64,000 nt of DNA from Sanyastnella coralliicola (GCF_030845195.1 NZ_CP132543.1:2063501-2127500), one strand, 5' to 3'. Positions 1-7,970 are shown, numbered from the stretch's first letter. Notes: a model not told the origin generated them from the letters alone. Translations and numbers: made by a program.

Positions 1-1227
1 CGGTCGCTTAAAAACAAAGCGGTACAAATCGTATTGCTTGATAAGCACAACTACCACACTTTCCAACCACTTCTTTATCAGGTCGCAACTGCAGGACTGG
101 AGCCCGATTCCATCGGTCACCCCTTGCGTAAGATCTTCAAAGGACAGAAGAATCTTTTCTTCCGACTGACTGAAGTATCGCACATTGATCCCGAGAAGAA
201 AGTAGTGTACAGCTCCATCGGTGAGCTCGCCTATGACAAGGTGGTCATCGCTACGGGAAGCGACACGAACTTCTTTGGCAACAGTGAACTTCAACATCAC
301 GGAATGTCGATGAAGTCAATTCCTGAGGCATTGGATATTCGAAGCTTGATTCTACAAAACTTCGAAGAGGCCTTACTGACTTCTGATTTGAACGAACGTG
401 AGGCCCTGATGAATGTGATCATTGTTGGCGCTGGTCCAACTGGTGTAGAACTCGCGGGTGCCATCTCTGAATTGAGAAAACATATCCTGCCGCGAGATTA
501 CCCAGATCTCGATGTACGACGCATGTCTATTCGCCTTATAGAGGCTTCTCCACGAGTTTTAAGTGCCATGAGCGAGAAATCATCTGCGGATGCCCTGCAG
601 GCATTGGAATCGCTTGATGTGGAGGTATGGCTCGATACGCTGGTTGAGTCTTACGACGGACGTGTTGTCAAAACAAAGAATGGTAAATCATTCGTAGCGA
701 AGACGCTCATTTGGTCTGCAGGTGTGAAGGGTGCTCCGGTCAAAGGAATTAACGCGGAGGCGCTGACACGAAATGACCGCATCGAAGTGGATGAATTCAA
801 CCGAGTAAAAGGCATCGAAGACGCTTACGCGGTTGGAGACGTCTCGGCGATGATTGATGAAGAGAACCCTCGAGGCCATGCGATGGTTGCTCAAGTGGCC
901 ATTCAACAGGCGGCGAACCTCGCTAAAAACATTCTAGCTGAAAGCAAAGGCAAAGAACCCACCCCATTCAAATATAAAGACCTAGGATCTATGGCCACTA
1001 TTGGCCGTAACAGAGCGGTAGTTGACCTCCCTAAAGGTCATTTCCGCGGGTTCTTCGCTTGGGTTATTTGGATGGTTGTGCACGTTGTGCAGCTTATCGG
1101 ATTCAGAAACAAAGTACTTGTACTGGTCAACTGGACATGGAACTATGTTCAATATGCGAGGGATGCGCGGTTGATCATTCGCCCTTTCAAGAGGAGCGCG
1201 GAACGCGGAACGCAGAACGCGGAATAG
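1..1227 (+). CDS. ndh: Type II NADH dehydrogenase (NDH-2), 5' end cut by window edge
   Basis: Membrane-peripheral flavoprotein that passes electrons from NADH to quinone without pumping protons. The reading frame is open from base 1, so the N-terminal FAD Rossmann motif lies outside the window. Visible family signatures are HNYHTFQPLLYQVATAG near the start, the second Rossmann motif IIVGAGPTGVELAG (NADH binding), the FAD-proximal AYAVGDVSAM segment, and a hydrophobic amphipathic C-terminus (GFFAWVIWMVVHVVQLIGF) that attaches the enzyme to the membrane. The length (409 residues visible) fits the usual 420-450. Odd feature: the last 11 residues (RSAERGTQNAE) are encoded by a degenerate GCGGAAC tandem repeat that contains the TAG stop and continues into the intergenic space. 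Family assignment is secure. Confidence 0.93.
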   Translation, partial: RSLKNKAVQIVLLDKHNYHTFQPLLYQVATAGLEPDSIGHPLRKIFKGQKNLFFRLTEVSHIDPEKKVVYSSIGELAYDKVVIATGSDTNFFGNSELQHHGMSMKSIPEALDIRSLILQNFEEALLTSDLNEREALMNVIIVGAGPTGVELAGAISELRKHILPRDYPDLDVRRMSIRLIEASPRVLSAMSEKSSADALQALESLDVEVWLDTLVESYDGRVVKTKNGKSFVAKTLIWSAGVKGAPVKGINAEALTRNDRIEVDEFNRVKGIEDAYAVGDVSAMIDEENPRGHAMVAQVAIQQAANLAKNILAESKGKEPTPFKYKDLGSMATIGRNRAVVDLPKGHFRGFFAWVIWMVVHVVQLIGFRNKVLVLVNWTWNYVQYARDARLIIRPFKRSAERGTQNAE

Positions 1228-1274
1228 GAGCGCGGAACGCGGATTGCGGTGATAGGAGCGCAGATCGCGGATCG
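1192..1274. repeat. Degenerate heptamer tandem repeat spanning the ndh stop codon
   Basis: About ten imperfect copies of a 7-bp unit close to CGCGGAA run from the last codons of the NADH dehydrogenase, through its TAG stop, to about 60 bases before the next gene. The unit shares GCGCGGAA with the dispersed 13-mer CGCTAGCGCGGAA found elsewhere in the window. No protein-level reason for the repeat is visible. Confidence 0.8.
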
Positions 1275-1335
1275 CGATCCACCCTAGCCCCCAAATATTC
1301 GTGTACCTTCACCCAAACTTCTCACTTTCCAAGTC

Positions 1336-2502
1336 ATGTTGAAACGCATCATCAAACGCTTCTTCGCCTTCCTTAGTATTCTCATTCTATTGATCACCAT
1401 TATCGGTGTGGCCTTTGTGAATTTGAGTCCGCAGTTTGGTGGGCAAGCTTCTGAGGAGCAAAAGGAAGCATACGCTGCTACCGGACATTATGAAGATGGA
1501 GTCTTCACCAATAAGGAGATGATTGTCATGGAAATGAACTGTCACAGCATTTCGGCAATGATCAAGGAGACAATGAATCCAGATCCAAATGTGGCGCCTC
1601 CAGATAACATTGAGGTAGAGAAGTTCGACCCAAAAGAACTGTTGAACATTGATGCCGAATCTTCACGCGTTACCTGGCTTGGGCATTCATCCTTTCTTCT
1701 CGAAACGGCCGGGAAAGTGATTCTTTTGGACCCTGTGTTTGGACAATATGCCGCACCTCACCCTCTATTGGGTAGAGCTCGCTTCCATAAAGAAATGCCA
1801 ATCACTATTGCAGACATTCCTCATGTGGATGCCGTCATTATTTCTCACGACCACTACGATCACCTCGATTACGAATCGATTGTAGAATTGCGTGATAAGG
1901 TGGATCATTTCTTCGTCCCTCTTGGGGTAGGAAACCACTTAAGACGCTGGGAAATTGCCGAAGACAAGATTTCTGAAATGGACTGGTGGCAGGAAGTCCA
2001 GTTAGATCAAATGAGCATCGTATTTACTCCTTCCCGACATATGTCAGGAAGAGGTCTAACCGATCAATCGGCAACCCTCTGGGGGTCTTGGGTAATCCAA
2101 CACCAGTACTTGAGCCTCTATTTCAGTGGTGACGGAGGATACGGAGAGCACTTCAAAGAAATTGGAGAGCAGTACGGACGTTTTGATATTGCTTTAATGG
2201 AATGTGGCCAGTACAACGATCTCTGGGCTGACGTTCATATGTCTCCAGAACAGACTGTGCAAGCCTCGCTTGACGTAAAGGCTGATCTCATGGTACCAAT
2301 CCATTGGGGCTCTTTTCAGCTAGCCACACACAGCTGGACCGATCCCGTGGAGCGCGTAACGGCCGAAGCCTCAAACAAGAATGTACCGATCGCCACACCA
2401 AATATTGGGGAATCCATCACTTCTCCTGGACATTTGAATTTGAGTTTTGATCCTTGGTGGGAAGAGGAGAAGAGGAAGAATTCGAATGAGAATGAGAATT
2501 AG
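1336..2502 (+). CDS. Membrane-anchored MBL-fold metallo-hydrolase (NAPE-PLD/UlaG-like)
   Basis: Predicted metal-dependent hydrolase of the metallo-beta-lactamase superfamily (Lactamase_B_2 group, related to NAPE-phospholipase D and UlaG-type lactonases). Residues about 8-30 form one transmembrane helix or uncleaved signal anchor, placing the enzyme on the periplasmic face. The fold starts at TWLGHSSFLLET (about 113); the metal motif HDHYDH is at 171-176; later ligands are in PSRHMSGRG, FSGDGGYG and PIHWGSF. A TACCTTCA box at 1304-1311 resembles the local -7 element. The natural substrate cannot be read from the sequence. The C-terminal tail (EEEKRKNSNENEN) is encoded by a short purine repeat that includes the TAG stop. 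Superfamily call is secure; the phospholipase-type activity is only a family analogy. Confidence 0.85.
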   Translation: MLKRIIKRFFAFLSILILLITIIGVAFVNLSPQFGGQASEEQKEAYAATGHYEDGVFTNKEMIVMEMNCHSISAMIKETMNPDPNVAPPDNIEVEKFDPKELLNIDAESSRVTWLGHSSFLLETAGKVILLDPVFGQYAAPHPLLGRARFHKEMPITIADIPHVDAVIISHDHYDHLDYESIVELRDKVDHFFVPLGVGNHLRRWEIAEDKISEMDWWQEVQLDQMSIVFTPSRHMSGRGLTDQSATLWGSWVIQHQYLSLYFSGDGGYGEHFKEIGEQYGRFDIALMECGQYNDLWADVHMSPEQTVQASLDVKADLMVPIHWGSFQLATHSWTDPVERVTAEASNKNVPIATPNIGESITSPGHLNLSFDPWWEEEKRKNSNENEN

Positions 2503-2512
2503 AAGGAGAATG
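2457..2512. repeat. Purine-rich hexamer repeat across a stop/start junction
   Basis: Imperfect repeats of GAGAAT/GAAGAG cover the last codons and TAG stop of the hydrolase and run directly into the ATG (2510) of the next gene. The repeat supplies both the acidic/asparagine-rich tail of the upstream protein and a purine-rich AGAAGGAGA just before the downstream start, which could act as a ribosome-binding site. Confidence 0.7.
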
Positions 2513-3055
2513 CGATTCTCTCACCTACTCTGGTTATTGGCGCTCAATCTCAGCTCTATGAACGGCTTGAGTCAATTGGATATTCCACCGAGTTTTGATT
2601 TGGTTCTTGACGTAGAATGGCCGGAGCATATTGCTTGGTTGAGCTTGCCTGATGAAGTATTATTCATTCCCAAAGACAGCACCGTAGTATTGTCCTTTAA
2701 TTCTCGACCAACACGGCTATTCTTCTACAACGTAGAAGGAGAACCGACACTCTTTCACTACCAGCTGGTGCACAAAAAGGTGCTCCTTTCGAACTCATAT
2801 TACGACGAGTATGAGCATTCCATATTCATCAATCGCGGTATGTTCCTTTGGGACTATATGCGCTTCGATACGGAGACCCTAGAGTTGTCAAAAGTTCGCT
2901 GCAGAGATGTTCCAAAAGGGTGCTCCTTCTACGCTGATGTCACCATAGGTCGGGTTTCTAACTATTATGGATACCATGTGCGTTATCATCCGAAATACAT
3001 TTTGAAGTTTAATTCAGATCGTATTTTAGTATACATCAAACGGAATAGCTGGTAA
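2510..3055 (+). CDS. Secreted or periplasmic protein of unknown function
   Basis: A protein of 181 residues that I do not recognise. The start at 2510 is chosen because MRFSHLLWLLALNLSSMNGLSQ is a credible signal peptide; in-frame ATGs further upstream only add an arginine-rich stretch coded by the tandem repeat. The mature part is rich in aromatic and beta-forming residues, with a weakly conserved-looking cysteine pair (CRDVPKGC near residues 131-138). It begins 7 bases after the stop of the MBL hydrolase, so the two are probably co-transcribed. No catalytic motif is visible. Confidence 0.6.
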   Translation: MRFSHLLWLLALNLSSMNGLSQLDIPPSFDLVLDVEWPEHIAWLSLPDEVLFIPKDSTVVLSFNSRPTRLFFYNVEGEPTLFHYQLVHKKVLLSNSYYDEYEHSIFINRGMFLWDYMRFDTETLELSKVRCRDVPKGCSFYADVTIGRVSNYYGYHVRYHPKYILKFNSDRILVYIKRNSW

Positions 3056-3085
3056 AGAAAGCTTCCACCACAATTGAATTCAACC

Positions 3086-3571
3086 ATGTCACTTTCTCCA
3101 CGAATTGTTAAATGCGAACCGAAGAAGCTGGTTGGTTTACGTGTCACAATGAGTTTGGTGAACAACTTAACGGGTCAACTTTGGGGTCGAATGGGACCTG
3201 AAATAAAGACCATTGGTAACCGGGCATCAGAAGATAAGATCTCACTGCAGGTCTACCCTTCCGACTATTATTTAGCGTTCAATCCTGCACGGAAATTTGA
3301 GAAATGGGCCTTGGTTGAGGTCAATAGTTTTGACATGATCCCTGAAGGTCTACAGACATTTGAACTTGAAGGTGGGCTTTATGCAGTCTTCGACTATAAG
3401 GGATCGAGCAATGATCCTTCTGTTTTCCAATACATCTTTTCGCAATGGATTCCGCAGTCAGCATATGCTGTAGATGACCGTCCACATTTTGAAGTGCTCG
3501 GGGCCAATTACCGCAATGACGACCCCGAAAGTGAAGAGGAAATATGGATTCCGATTAAAGCGAGTTCTTGA
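3086..3571 (+). CDS. GyrI-like / AraC effector-binding domain protein
   Basis: Stand-alone effector-binding domain of the GyrI-like (SHP2) family, 161 residues, without a DNA-binding domain. Supporting signs are the PRIVKCEPKKLVGLRVTMS opening, the KWALVEV strand, the LEGGLYAVFDYKG strand-turn-strand, and the closing pattern RPHFEVLG with EEIWIPIK, all typical of this fold. The ATG at 3086 is preferred to an upstream in-frame TTG at 3074. Stand-alone members bind hydrophobic small molecules or act as hydrolases or inhibitors of partner proteins; the ligand is unknown here. It lies 30 bases after the preceding unknown gene and 14 bases before the CPBP protease, suggesting one transcript. Confidence 0.75.
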   Translation: MSLSPRIVKCEPKKLVGLRVTMSLVNNLTGQLWGRMGPEIKTIGNRASEDKISLQVYPSDYYLAFNPARKFEKWALVEVNSFDMIPEGLQTFELEGGLYAVFDYKGSSNDPSVFQYIFSQWIPQSAYAVDDRPHFEVLGANYRNDDPESEEEIWIPIKASS

Positions 3572-3585
3572 CTTAGTCTACTTCT

Positions 3586-4245
3586 ATGGATAATCCACAA
3601 CTCAAGCCATATCACGCCCTCCTCGACTTACTGATATTTCTGGCAGTAATGTTCGGTACCAGAGAGATTTATATTGAAGTGTTTGGCTTTTGGGGCAATG
3701 CGTTCTTCCGTTCGATCTTGACTGTTGGCACGGCCACTATTCTTCTAAAGGCACGCAATCAATCATGGAAAGCTTTAGGATTGACAAAGTCCCATTCTGT
3801 CATCCGGGTTCTCATAATCACAGGATTGGTGCTCGTAGGAACAGTTGCTTCGATTATGGCTTTTGAGCTCTTTGGTCGAGACTTGTTCACGGAATCTGTC
3901 GAAGAAAACTCTCCCATTCATACCATCAAAGATTCTTCATCAATGCTCCTCATGACACTCATTTTTGTTTGGATTGAGTCTTTCTTGGAGGAGCTTCAAG
4001 ACCGCGGTTTTTCGCTCAATCGCTTCGAAGCACTACTTGGCAAAATTCCAGTGAGTACCGTTCTAGCCGTTTTAATTCAAGCCCTCATTTTTGGCTTTCG
4101 ACATTCCTATGATTTTTCTCCGAGGTCGGTCACGACAGGTTTGATCGGTCTAATATTCGGGGCGGCATATGTTTTAAGCGGACGAAATCTATGGCCTTTG
4201 ATTTCTGCTCATGTCGTCTTGAATACCATTTCCATCATCGATTAA
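3586..4245 (+). CDS. CPBP (CAAX/ABI) family intramembrane metalloprotease
   Basis: Polytopic membrane protein of 219 residues with about six hydrophobic segments. All three motifs of the CPBP glutamic/metallo-protease family are present in order: EELQDR (EExxxR) after WIESFL, FGFRH (FxxxH) in the next membrane segment, and HVVLN (HxxxN) near the C-terminus. Family members cleave prenylated proteins or peptides within the membrane, or act in bacteriocin immunity and protein processing; the substrate here is unknown. It closely follows the GyrI-like gene (14 bases). All catalytic residues being present argues for an active enzyme. Confidence 0.88.
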   Translation: MDNPQLKPYHALLDLLIFLAVMFGTREIYIEVFGFWGNAFFRSILTVGTATILLKARNQSWKALGLTKSHSVIRVLIITGLVLVGTVASIMAFELFGRDLFTESVEENSPIHTIKDSSSMLLMTLIFVWIESFLEELQDRGFSLNRFEALLGKIPVSTVLAVLIQALIFGFRHSYDFSPRSVTTGLIGLIFGAAYVLSGRNLWPLISAHVVLNTISIID

Positions 4246-4332
4246 CACCCTAGAATTCCATCTGAATTGTTCATCGAAAGTGATTTCAGCATATGAATCA
4301 ACCGATGTACCTTTTCGGCTCGAACCGCAACC

Positions 4333-4890
4333 ATGAACCAACCAAATCTTTCGGCTAAGCACATTATTGAACCCTACATTTCTCGAAATGAAGAGCTCAA
4401 GTGGGTAGGTATGCCGAAACAGGGAATCGTTTTCAGGAAGTTTGATACGTTCATGATTCCCTTCGGTTTGTTCTGGCTGTTCTTCTCCCTAACATGGTTT
4501 TCCATGGCGTTAAACACCTCCATCATAAACTCCATTTTCGGTCTTCCGTTTGTACTTATCGGACTGTTCCTCACCTTCGGACGCAAAATTGTGGACATGA
4601 TGCGCCGTAAACGAACCATTTATGGAGTCACCGATAAGCGAATCATCATCCTACGCGGAGCATCCGAACAGCGATTGATCACCTTAGATATGAAAGACAT
4701 TACGTCAGTATCCTTCGGTGAACGAAAAGATGGACACGGTTCCGTTTTTTTCAATGATCCCGGAAGAACTCATAATCTGGGTCAGTTGATGCACCTTCCT
4801 TCAATGCGTCCTTTATCACCTACCTTTGAAGTGATTCACGATCCTAAACATGTACATGACATTATCATTGAACAACAAGAGCAAGGATAG
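4333..4890 (+). CDS. Membrane protein with bacterial PH (bPH/YdbS-like) domain
   Basis: A 185-residue protein with two adjacent transmembrane helices (about residues 35-75: TFMIPFGLFWLFFSLTWFSM and the following hydrophobic stretch) followed by a bacterial pleckstrin-homology-type domain, recognisable from TIYGVTDKRIIILRG (about 97-111) and the beta-strand pattern after it. bPH proteins are membrane-surface scaffolds of unsettled function. A TACCTTTT element at 4308-4315 upstream resembles a -7 box. The stop overlaps the N-terminal coding region of the next gene. Domain call is fairly secure; the role is unknown. Confidence 0.75.
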   Translation: MNQPNLSAKHIIEPYISRNEELKWVGMPKQGIVFRKFDTFMIPFGLFWLFFSLTWFSMALNTSIINSIFGLPFVLIGLFLTFGRKIVDMMRRKRTIYGVTDKRIIILRGASEQRLITLDMKDITSVSFGERKDGHGSVFFNDPGRTHNLGQLMHLPSMRPLSPTFEVIHDPKHVHDIIIEQQEQG

Positions 4891-5305
4891 ATCAAACCGA
4901 AGGTTCTTCAAGCGCTCGATGGTTCTATTGGCTTGCCCTCTCTTGTTCGCAAGTTGTGATCCTCGTGTCGAGTACTTCGCGGCAATGGAGAACGAATCAA
5001 ACAGTGATATTCAAGTCGTGGTTCAAACCACTTTTGATTCCGTTCCAGACACTATTATCGTAGGCGCCGGAGAACGAACCGTACTCACTTACCTCGACCA
5101 AATCGGAACCGTAGATGAGTTTGAGGGATGTCCACTCAATTGGGCGCAGCAAATCCAATTCTCCGTTGTGGATGATGAAGAAACGGAAGTTCTCATCAAC
5201 CCGAACAACTCCAGCAATTGGGTCTACTCTGTAGATACAAAGAACATTATTGGTGCTGGTCAATGCAGCTGCAAGCTAGATCTACTCGAGGTTCACGTAG
5301 AATAA
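4850..5305 (+). CDS. Small lipoprotein of unknown function
   Basis: Predicted lipoprotein of up to 151 residues. An arginine-rich n-region (NRRFFKRS) is followed by the hydrophobic run MVLLACPLLFASC, ending in an acceptable lipobox (FASC), so cysteine acylation and envelope attachment are likely. Three starts compete: ATG 4850 (41 bases inside the PH-domain gene), TTG 4868, and ATG 4919, which would remove the positive n-region; an upstream start is favoured for that reason. The mature domain resembles a small beta-sandwich (VQTTFDSVPDTIIV) and ends with a GQCSCKL cysteine pair. No family was recognised. Confidence 0.6.
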   Translation: MYMTLSLNNKSKDRSNRRFFKRSMVLLACPLLFASCDPRVEYFAAMENESNSDIQVVVQTTFDSVPDTIIVGAGERTVLTYLDQIGTVDEFEGCPLNWAQQIQFSVVDDEETEVLINPNNSSNWVYSVDTKNIIGAGQCSCKLDLLEVHVE

Positions 5306-5306
5306 A

Positions 5307-5330
5307 AGAAGGCGCCCAAAAGCACCTTCT
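5307..5330 (-). terminator. Intrinsic terminator of the subtilase gene
   Basis: On the minus strand AGAAGGTGC and GCGCCTTCT pair over nine positions (one U-G wobble) around a six-base loop, followed by TTTATT. The wobble pairs only on the minus strand, so it is oriented to terminate the subtilase transcript, about 30 bases after its stop. It begins two bases after the stop of the convergent lipoprotein gene. Confidence 0.75.
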
Positions 5331-5378
5331 CTTATTCTATTTCTCATTCTTATTCTTCCTCTAACTCTTCCTCTTCTC
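5331..5378. repeat. Purine/pyrimidine hexamer repeat at the 3' end of the subtilase gene
   Basis: Read on the minus strand, imperfect GAGAAG/GAATAA/GAGGAA units cover the last codons of the subtilase (giving the EKRKS tail), its TAG stop and the space down to the terminator. Composition and position resemble the repeat at 2457-2512. Confidence 0.65.
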
Positions 5379-6953
5379 ATCAGCCATTCTGAATGCGTTG
5401 TAAGCATTCACAACTCCTCCGGTTCTGCTGAGTTTTGAGAATTTCACTTCTTTACCTGGTTTGCCTGGGTGGTCAACTTTGATCTTACCATACCACTTGT
5501 ATGAATTCACCACGATGTCTTTGACGTCTTTGGCTTTCAATTCCGGGTAGTATGACCAGATCAATGCAGCGAGACCACTTACGACTGGAGCCGCCATACT
5601 TGTTCCTGAGTTCTCTTCGTACTTGCTATCAGGAACCGTACTGTTGATGTCTACACCTGGTGCAAAAACGTCTACTGCTTTTTTGCCGTAATTGGTAAAG
5701 CTAGCAGCAAGGGTCTCGATTTCTGGACCTGAAGCTCCTACTTCAATCCATAGAGGTGAGATCTCGCGCGTGTCTTCCATGACTGGGTTCGGGAAGTTGT
5801 TGCTCTTATCATTGTTCTTGCTCGAGTTTCCAGCGGCATGAACCATGAGCACACCTTTGTCTTCTGCATATTTTACTGCTTGGTCTACGTAAGCTTTATC
5901 CGGCGAGTAGCTCTTTCCGAAACTCATGTTGATGATTTTCGCACCGTTATCTGCGGCATAGCGAATGGCGTTGGCTACGTCTTTATCACGTTCATCTCCG
6001 TCAGGAACGACACGAAGCACCATAATTCGTGCTTTGTCTGCCACCCCATCAATTCCGATTCCATTCCCGCGTTCAGCGGCTATAATACCAGCCACGTGCG
6101 TACCGTGATCAGCTCGAGGTCCTTCAACGCGATTCGTGCCGTAAAAGCGATCAGAAAGGTCATTTGGATCGTCACCTACTTTTTCTCTTGAATCAAGATC
6201 AAGGTTATAGCTGTAGGTTAACGTATTCTGAAAATGCTCTAACCCCTCATCAATGGCGCTTTCTAAGTCGTTCTCTAGTGCTTGAATCATGAAGTCACGT
6301 AAAGCGTTTGAAGCTTCGTCTCCTCCTTCCAATGACTTCACATCTTCAAGCGTGTAGTCATCGTGACCAAAGACTTTCTCCATCTGAATCTTCGCGTAAT
6401 TGTAGATATCTACCACCTGCTTGAATTCTTCGTATTCCTCTTTAGCCTTGTCTACACGCTTGCCAAATTGATCTTCGAAGTACAAGAAACGCTTGTAATC
6501 TTCTTTATCGTCTTTTGCGATATCACCTTTGGCTTTTCCTTCGAATCTGCCCTTTAGCTCCTTGTATACACGCGTGAACTCGAGGTTATCATAGTGAACA
6601 TCACCTCCGGGGCCACTAATAAAGCTCCATCCATGTATGTCGTCGATGTAACCATTGCCGTCGTCATCAATACCATTATCGGGAATTTCGTCTTCGTTCA
6701 CCCAGATCACGTTCACAAGGTCTTCGTGTTCAATATCAACCCCTGAGTCGATGACAGCAACCACGACTTCCTCTCCTTGGCGTCCGTCGATAAGAGTAGC
6801 GTATGTTTTGTCTACTGAGATTCCTGCGACTTGATCATCAAGCAGGTCTAAGTTGAACCAATCGTTTGTTTTTTCTTGTGCGTTGATCGCTAGCGCGGAA
6901 ATAAGCGCTGTTGTCAAGAAGGCTGTTCTTGTGTATTGTAGCATGTAATCCAT
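5361..6953 (-). CDS. Subtilisin-like serine protease (S8) with large D-H insertion
   Basis: Exported S8 peptidase of 530 residues. A signal peptide ends near AINAQE (about residue 26); ATG 6944 is an equally good start. The triad is Asp69 (VIDSGVD), His283 (DHGTHVAG) and Ser452 (GTSMAAP), with oxyanion Asn376 (AAGN). Asp and His are 214 residues apart, far more than in classical subtilisins; the extra segment (about 115-275) is strongly charged and helical-looking, and an Asp-rich calcium-like element (NGIDDDGNGYIDD) sits at 93-105. There is no prodomain of the usual kind, no T9SS tail and no PKD domain, so a periplasmic location is likely. Such inserted subtilases are frequent in Bacteroidota. 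Its promoter region contains a terminator-ended leader. Confidence 0.92.
   Translation of the reverse strand: MDYMLQYTRTAFLTTALISALAINAQEKTNDWFNLDLLDDQVAGISVDKTYATLIDGRQGEEVVVAVIDSGVDIEHEDLVNVIWVNEDEIPDNGIDDDGNGYIDDIHGWSFISGPGGDVHYDNLEFTRVYKELKGRFEGKAKGDIAKDDKEDYKRFLYFEDQFGKRVDKAKEEYEEFKQVVDIYNYAKIQMEKVFGHDDYTLEDVKSLEGGDEASNALRDFMIQALENDLESAIDEGLEHFQNTLTYSYNLDLDSREKVGDDPNDLSDRFYGTNRVEGPRADHGTHVAGIIAAERGNGIGIDGVADKARIMVLRVVPDGDERDKDVANAIRYAADNGAKIINMSFGKSYSPDKAYVDQAVKYAEDKGVLMVHAAGNSSKNNDKSNNFPNPVMEDTREISPLWIEVGASGPEIETLAASFTNYGKKAVDVFAPGVDINSTVPDSKYEENSGTSMAAPVVSGLAALIWSYYPELKAKDVKDIVVNSYKWYGKIKVDHPGKPGKEVKFSKLSRTGGVVNAYNAFRMADEKRKS
6888..6900 (+). repeat. Dispersed 13-mer CGCTAGCGCGGAA (first of eight exact copies)
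   Basis: Exact copies on the plus strand start at 6888, 14185, 29045 and 42032; exact reverse-complement copies occupy 11336-11348, 25257-25269, 43532-43544 and 48089-48101. One-mismatch copies lie at 15798-15810 (minus), 36199-36211, 53931-53943 and 58650-58662. All are inside genes. Two exact copies (6888 and 11336) are antisense to their gene, and the sense copies are read in more than one frame. With equal base frequencies about 0.002 exact copies would be expected in this window on both strands. Confidence 0.85.
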
Positions 6954-7004
6954 CTCTTCGTTTCCGTATAAGCAACGACGAAATTCGTTTATTTATGCGG
7001 AAAT

Positions 7005-7117
7005 AAGAAAGTCCCCGTACTAGACACGAGGACTTCCTATAACTAACAACTAAACTTAACCTAACTACTAAACTACTCTTTCGAGTGTGCAGTCATAACC
7101 AATCTGACCGATTGGTT
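7005..7117 (-). ncRNA. Candidate leader RNA or small RNA upstream of the subtilase
   Basis: In the 324-base divergent gap between the subtilase and the response regulator, the minus strand carries a TACCTTTG -7 box (7121-7128), then a perfect hairpin (AACCAATC/GATTGGTT, 7097-7117) at the predicted 5' end, an A/T-rich linker, and a terminator hairpin (7009-7035: AAGTCCTCGT pairing with ACGGGGACTT, one G-U) followed by TCTTATTT. No gene lies upstream to be terminated, so a roughly 110-base transcript is predicted, either an independent small RNA or an attenuating leader of the subtilase, whose ATG lies 55-65 bases further on. A second pairing, TTTCCG (6961-6966) with CGGAAA (6998-7003), lies between terminator and start codon. 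Confidence 0.5.
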
Positions 7118-7120
7118 GTT

Positions 7121-7128
7121 CAAAGGTA
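7121..7128 (-). promoter_or_regulatory. -7 promoter box TACCTTTG on the minus strand
   Basis: CAAAGGTA on the plus strand is TACCTTTG on the minus strand, identical to the -7 box in front of the TonB-dependent receptor at 50001. The -33 region has TTTC rather than TTTG. It would start the leader RNA upstream of the subtilase. Confidence 0.5.
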
Positions 7129-7214
7129 AAATCAACTTGTAACGGAAACGTCACGAAAATGGCATAAACGTAAATCGCTGAGAATGAAAGAATGAAGCAA
7201 ATGCTTATAAAAAG

Positions 7215-7236
7215 CGAGTTTCAGGTGATAAACTCG
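7215..7236. promoter_or_regulatory. Inverted repeat upstream of the OmpR-type regulator
   Basis: CGAGTTT and AAACTCG form a perfect seven-base inverted repeat with an eight-base spacer, 42 bases before the response regulator ATG. It could be an operator, for example for autoregulation, or a hairpin in the 5' leader; nothing in the sequence decides between these. Confidence 0.35.
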
Positions 7237-7277
7237 TTATAAAGTCTCGGTTTATTTGTGAATCTTTAAGAACTATT

Positions 7278-7970
7278 ATGCGGAAAGTCATCATCATAGA
7301 AGACGAGCAGGACATTGCCGAGCTCGTTCAACTTCACCTCGAAGACCTTAATTGTGAGGTCGAAATCTTCCGAAACGGACAGGAAGGATACGAGTATTCA
7401 CTATCTAATCCCTTCGATCTGATGGTTTTGGATATCAATCTTCCCGGTAAAAACGGGATCGATATCTGCCGTGATTTGCGTCGAGAAAAGGTGAATTCAC
7501 CCATTCTCATGCTCACTGCGCGTAGCGAAGAGATCGACAAAGTGCTTGGTTTGGAGACCGGTGCAGACGACTATTTGACGAAGCCATTTAGTGTTCGCGA
7601 GCTCACAGCTCGAGTAAAGGCCATTCTTCGTCGTGTAGAAATCGACACCGCTTCTGATGAAGACGCGAAAGAGATTGTCTACCGTGGATTGGAAATCGAT
7701 AAGAGCAAGCGCAAGGTGGTTGTTGAAGGCGAACGCATTGAATTGACGCCGAAAGAGTTTGACCTCTTATACCTGCTAGCAAGCAATCCAGGTGTTACTT
7801 ATGATCGTAAAGAACTGCTTAATCTCGTTTGGAGCTATGATTTCGAGGGATACGAGCACACGGTGAATAGTCATATCAACCGTCTTCGTTCTAAGATTGA
7901 AAAAGACGCTGCGAATCCAGATTACGTATTGACTACGTGGGGAGTTGGGTACCGCTTTAACGATGCTTGA
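7278..7970 (+). CDS. OmpR/PhoB-family response regulator
   Basis: DNA-binding response regulator of 230 residues. The receiver domain (1-118) has the acidic pair Glu8-Asp9, phospho-acceptor Asp52 in LMVLDINLPG, Thr80 and Lys102 in DDYLTKPF. The winged-helix Trans_reg_C domain (about 135-228) shows ELTPKEFDLLYLLASNPG, SYDFEGYEHTVNSHINRLR and the closing VLTTWGVGYRF. The kinase gene follows with a TGATG overlap, so the two are translated together and form one two-component system. Target genes are unknown; the adjacent C1 operon and the divergent subtilase are nearby possibilities, by position only. Confidence 0.95.
   Translation: MRKVIIIEDEQDIAELVQLHLEDLNCEVEIFRNGQEGYEYSLSNPFDLMVLDINLPGKNGIDICRDLRREKVNSPILMLTARSEEIDKVLGLETGADDYLTKPFSVRELTARVKAILRRVEIDTASDEDAKEIVYRGLEIDKSKRKVVVEGERIELTPKEFDLLYLLASNPGVTYDRKELLNLVWSYDFEGYEHTVNSHINRLRSKIEKDAANPDYVLTTWGVGYRFNDA

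Noticed and set aside
1059-1376. Alternative frame overlapping the ndh end and the hydrolase start
   Set aside because: It overlaps two well-supported genes in another frame and consists largely of translated GCGGAAC repeats.
5695-5710. Other GCTAGC hexamers as copies of the dispersed 13-mer
   Set aside because: Hexamers such as those near 5700, 42171, 51291 and 54901 lack the GCGGAA half and occur at a frequency that needs no explanation.
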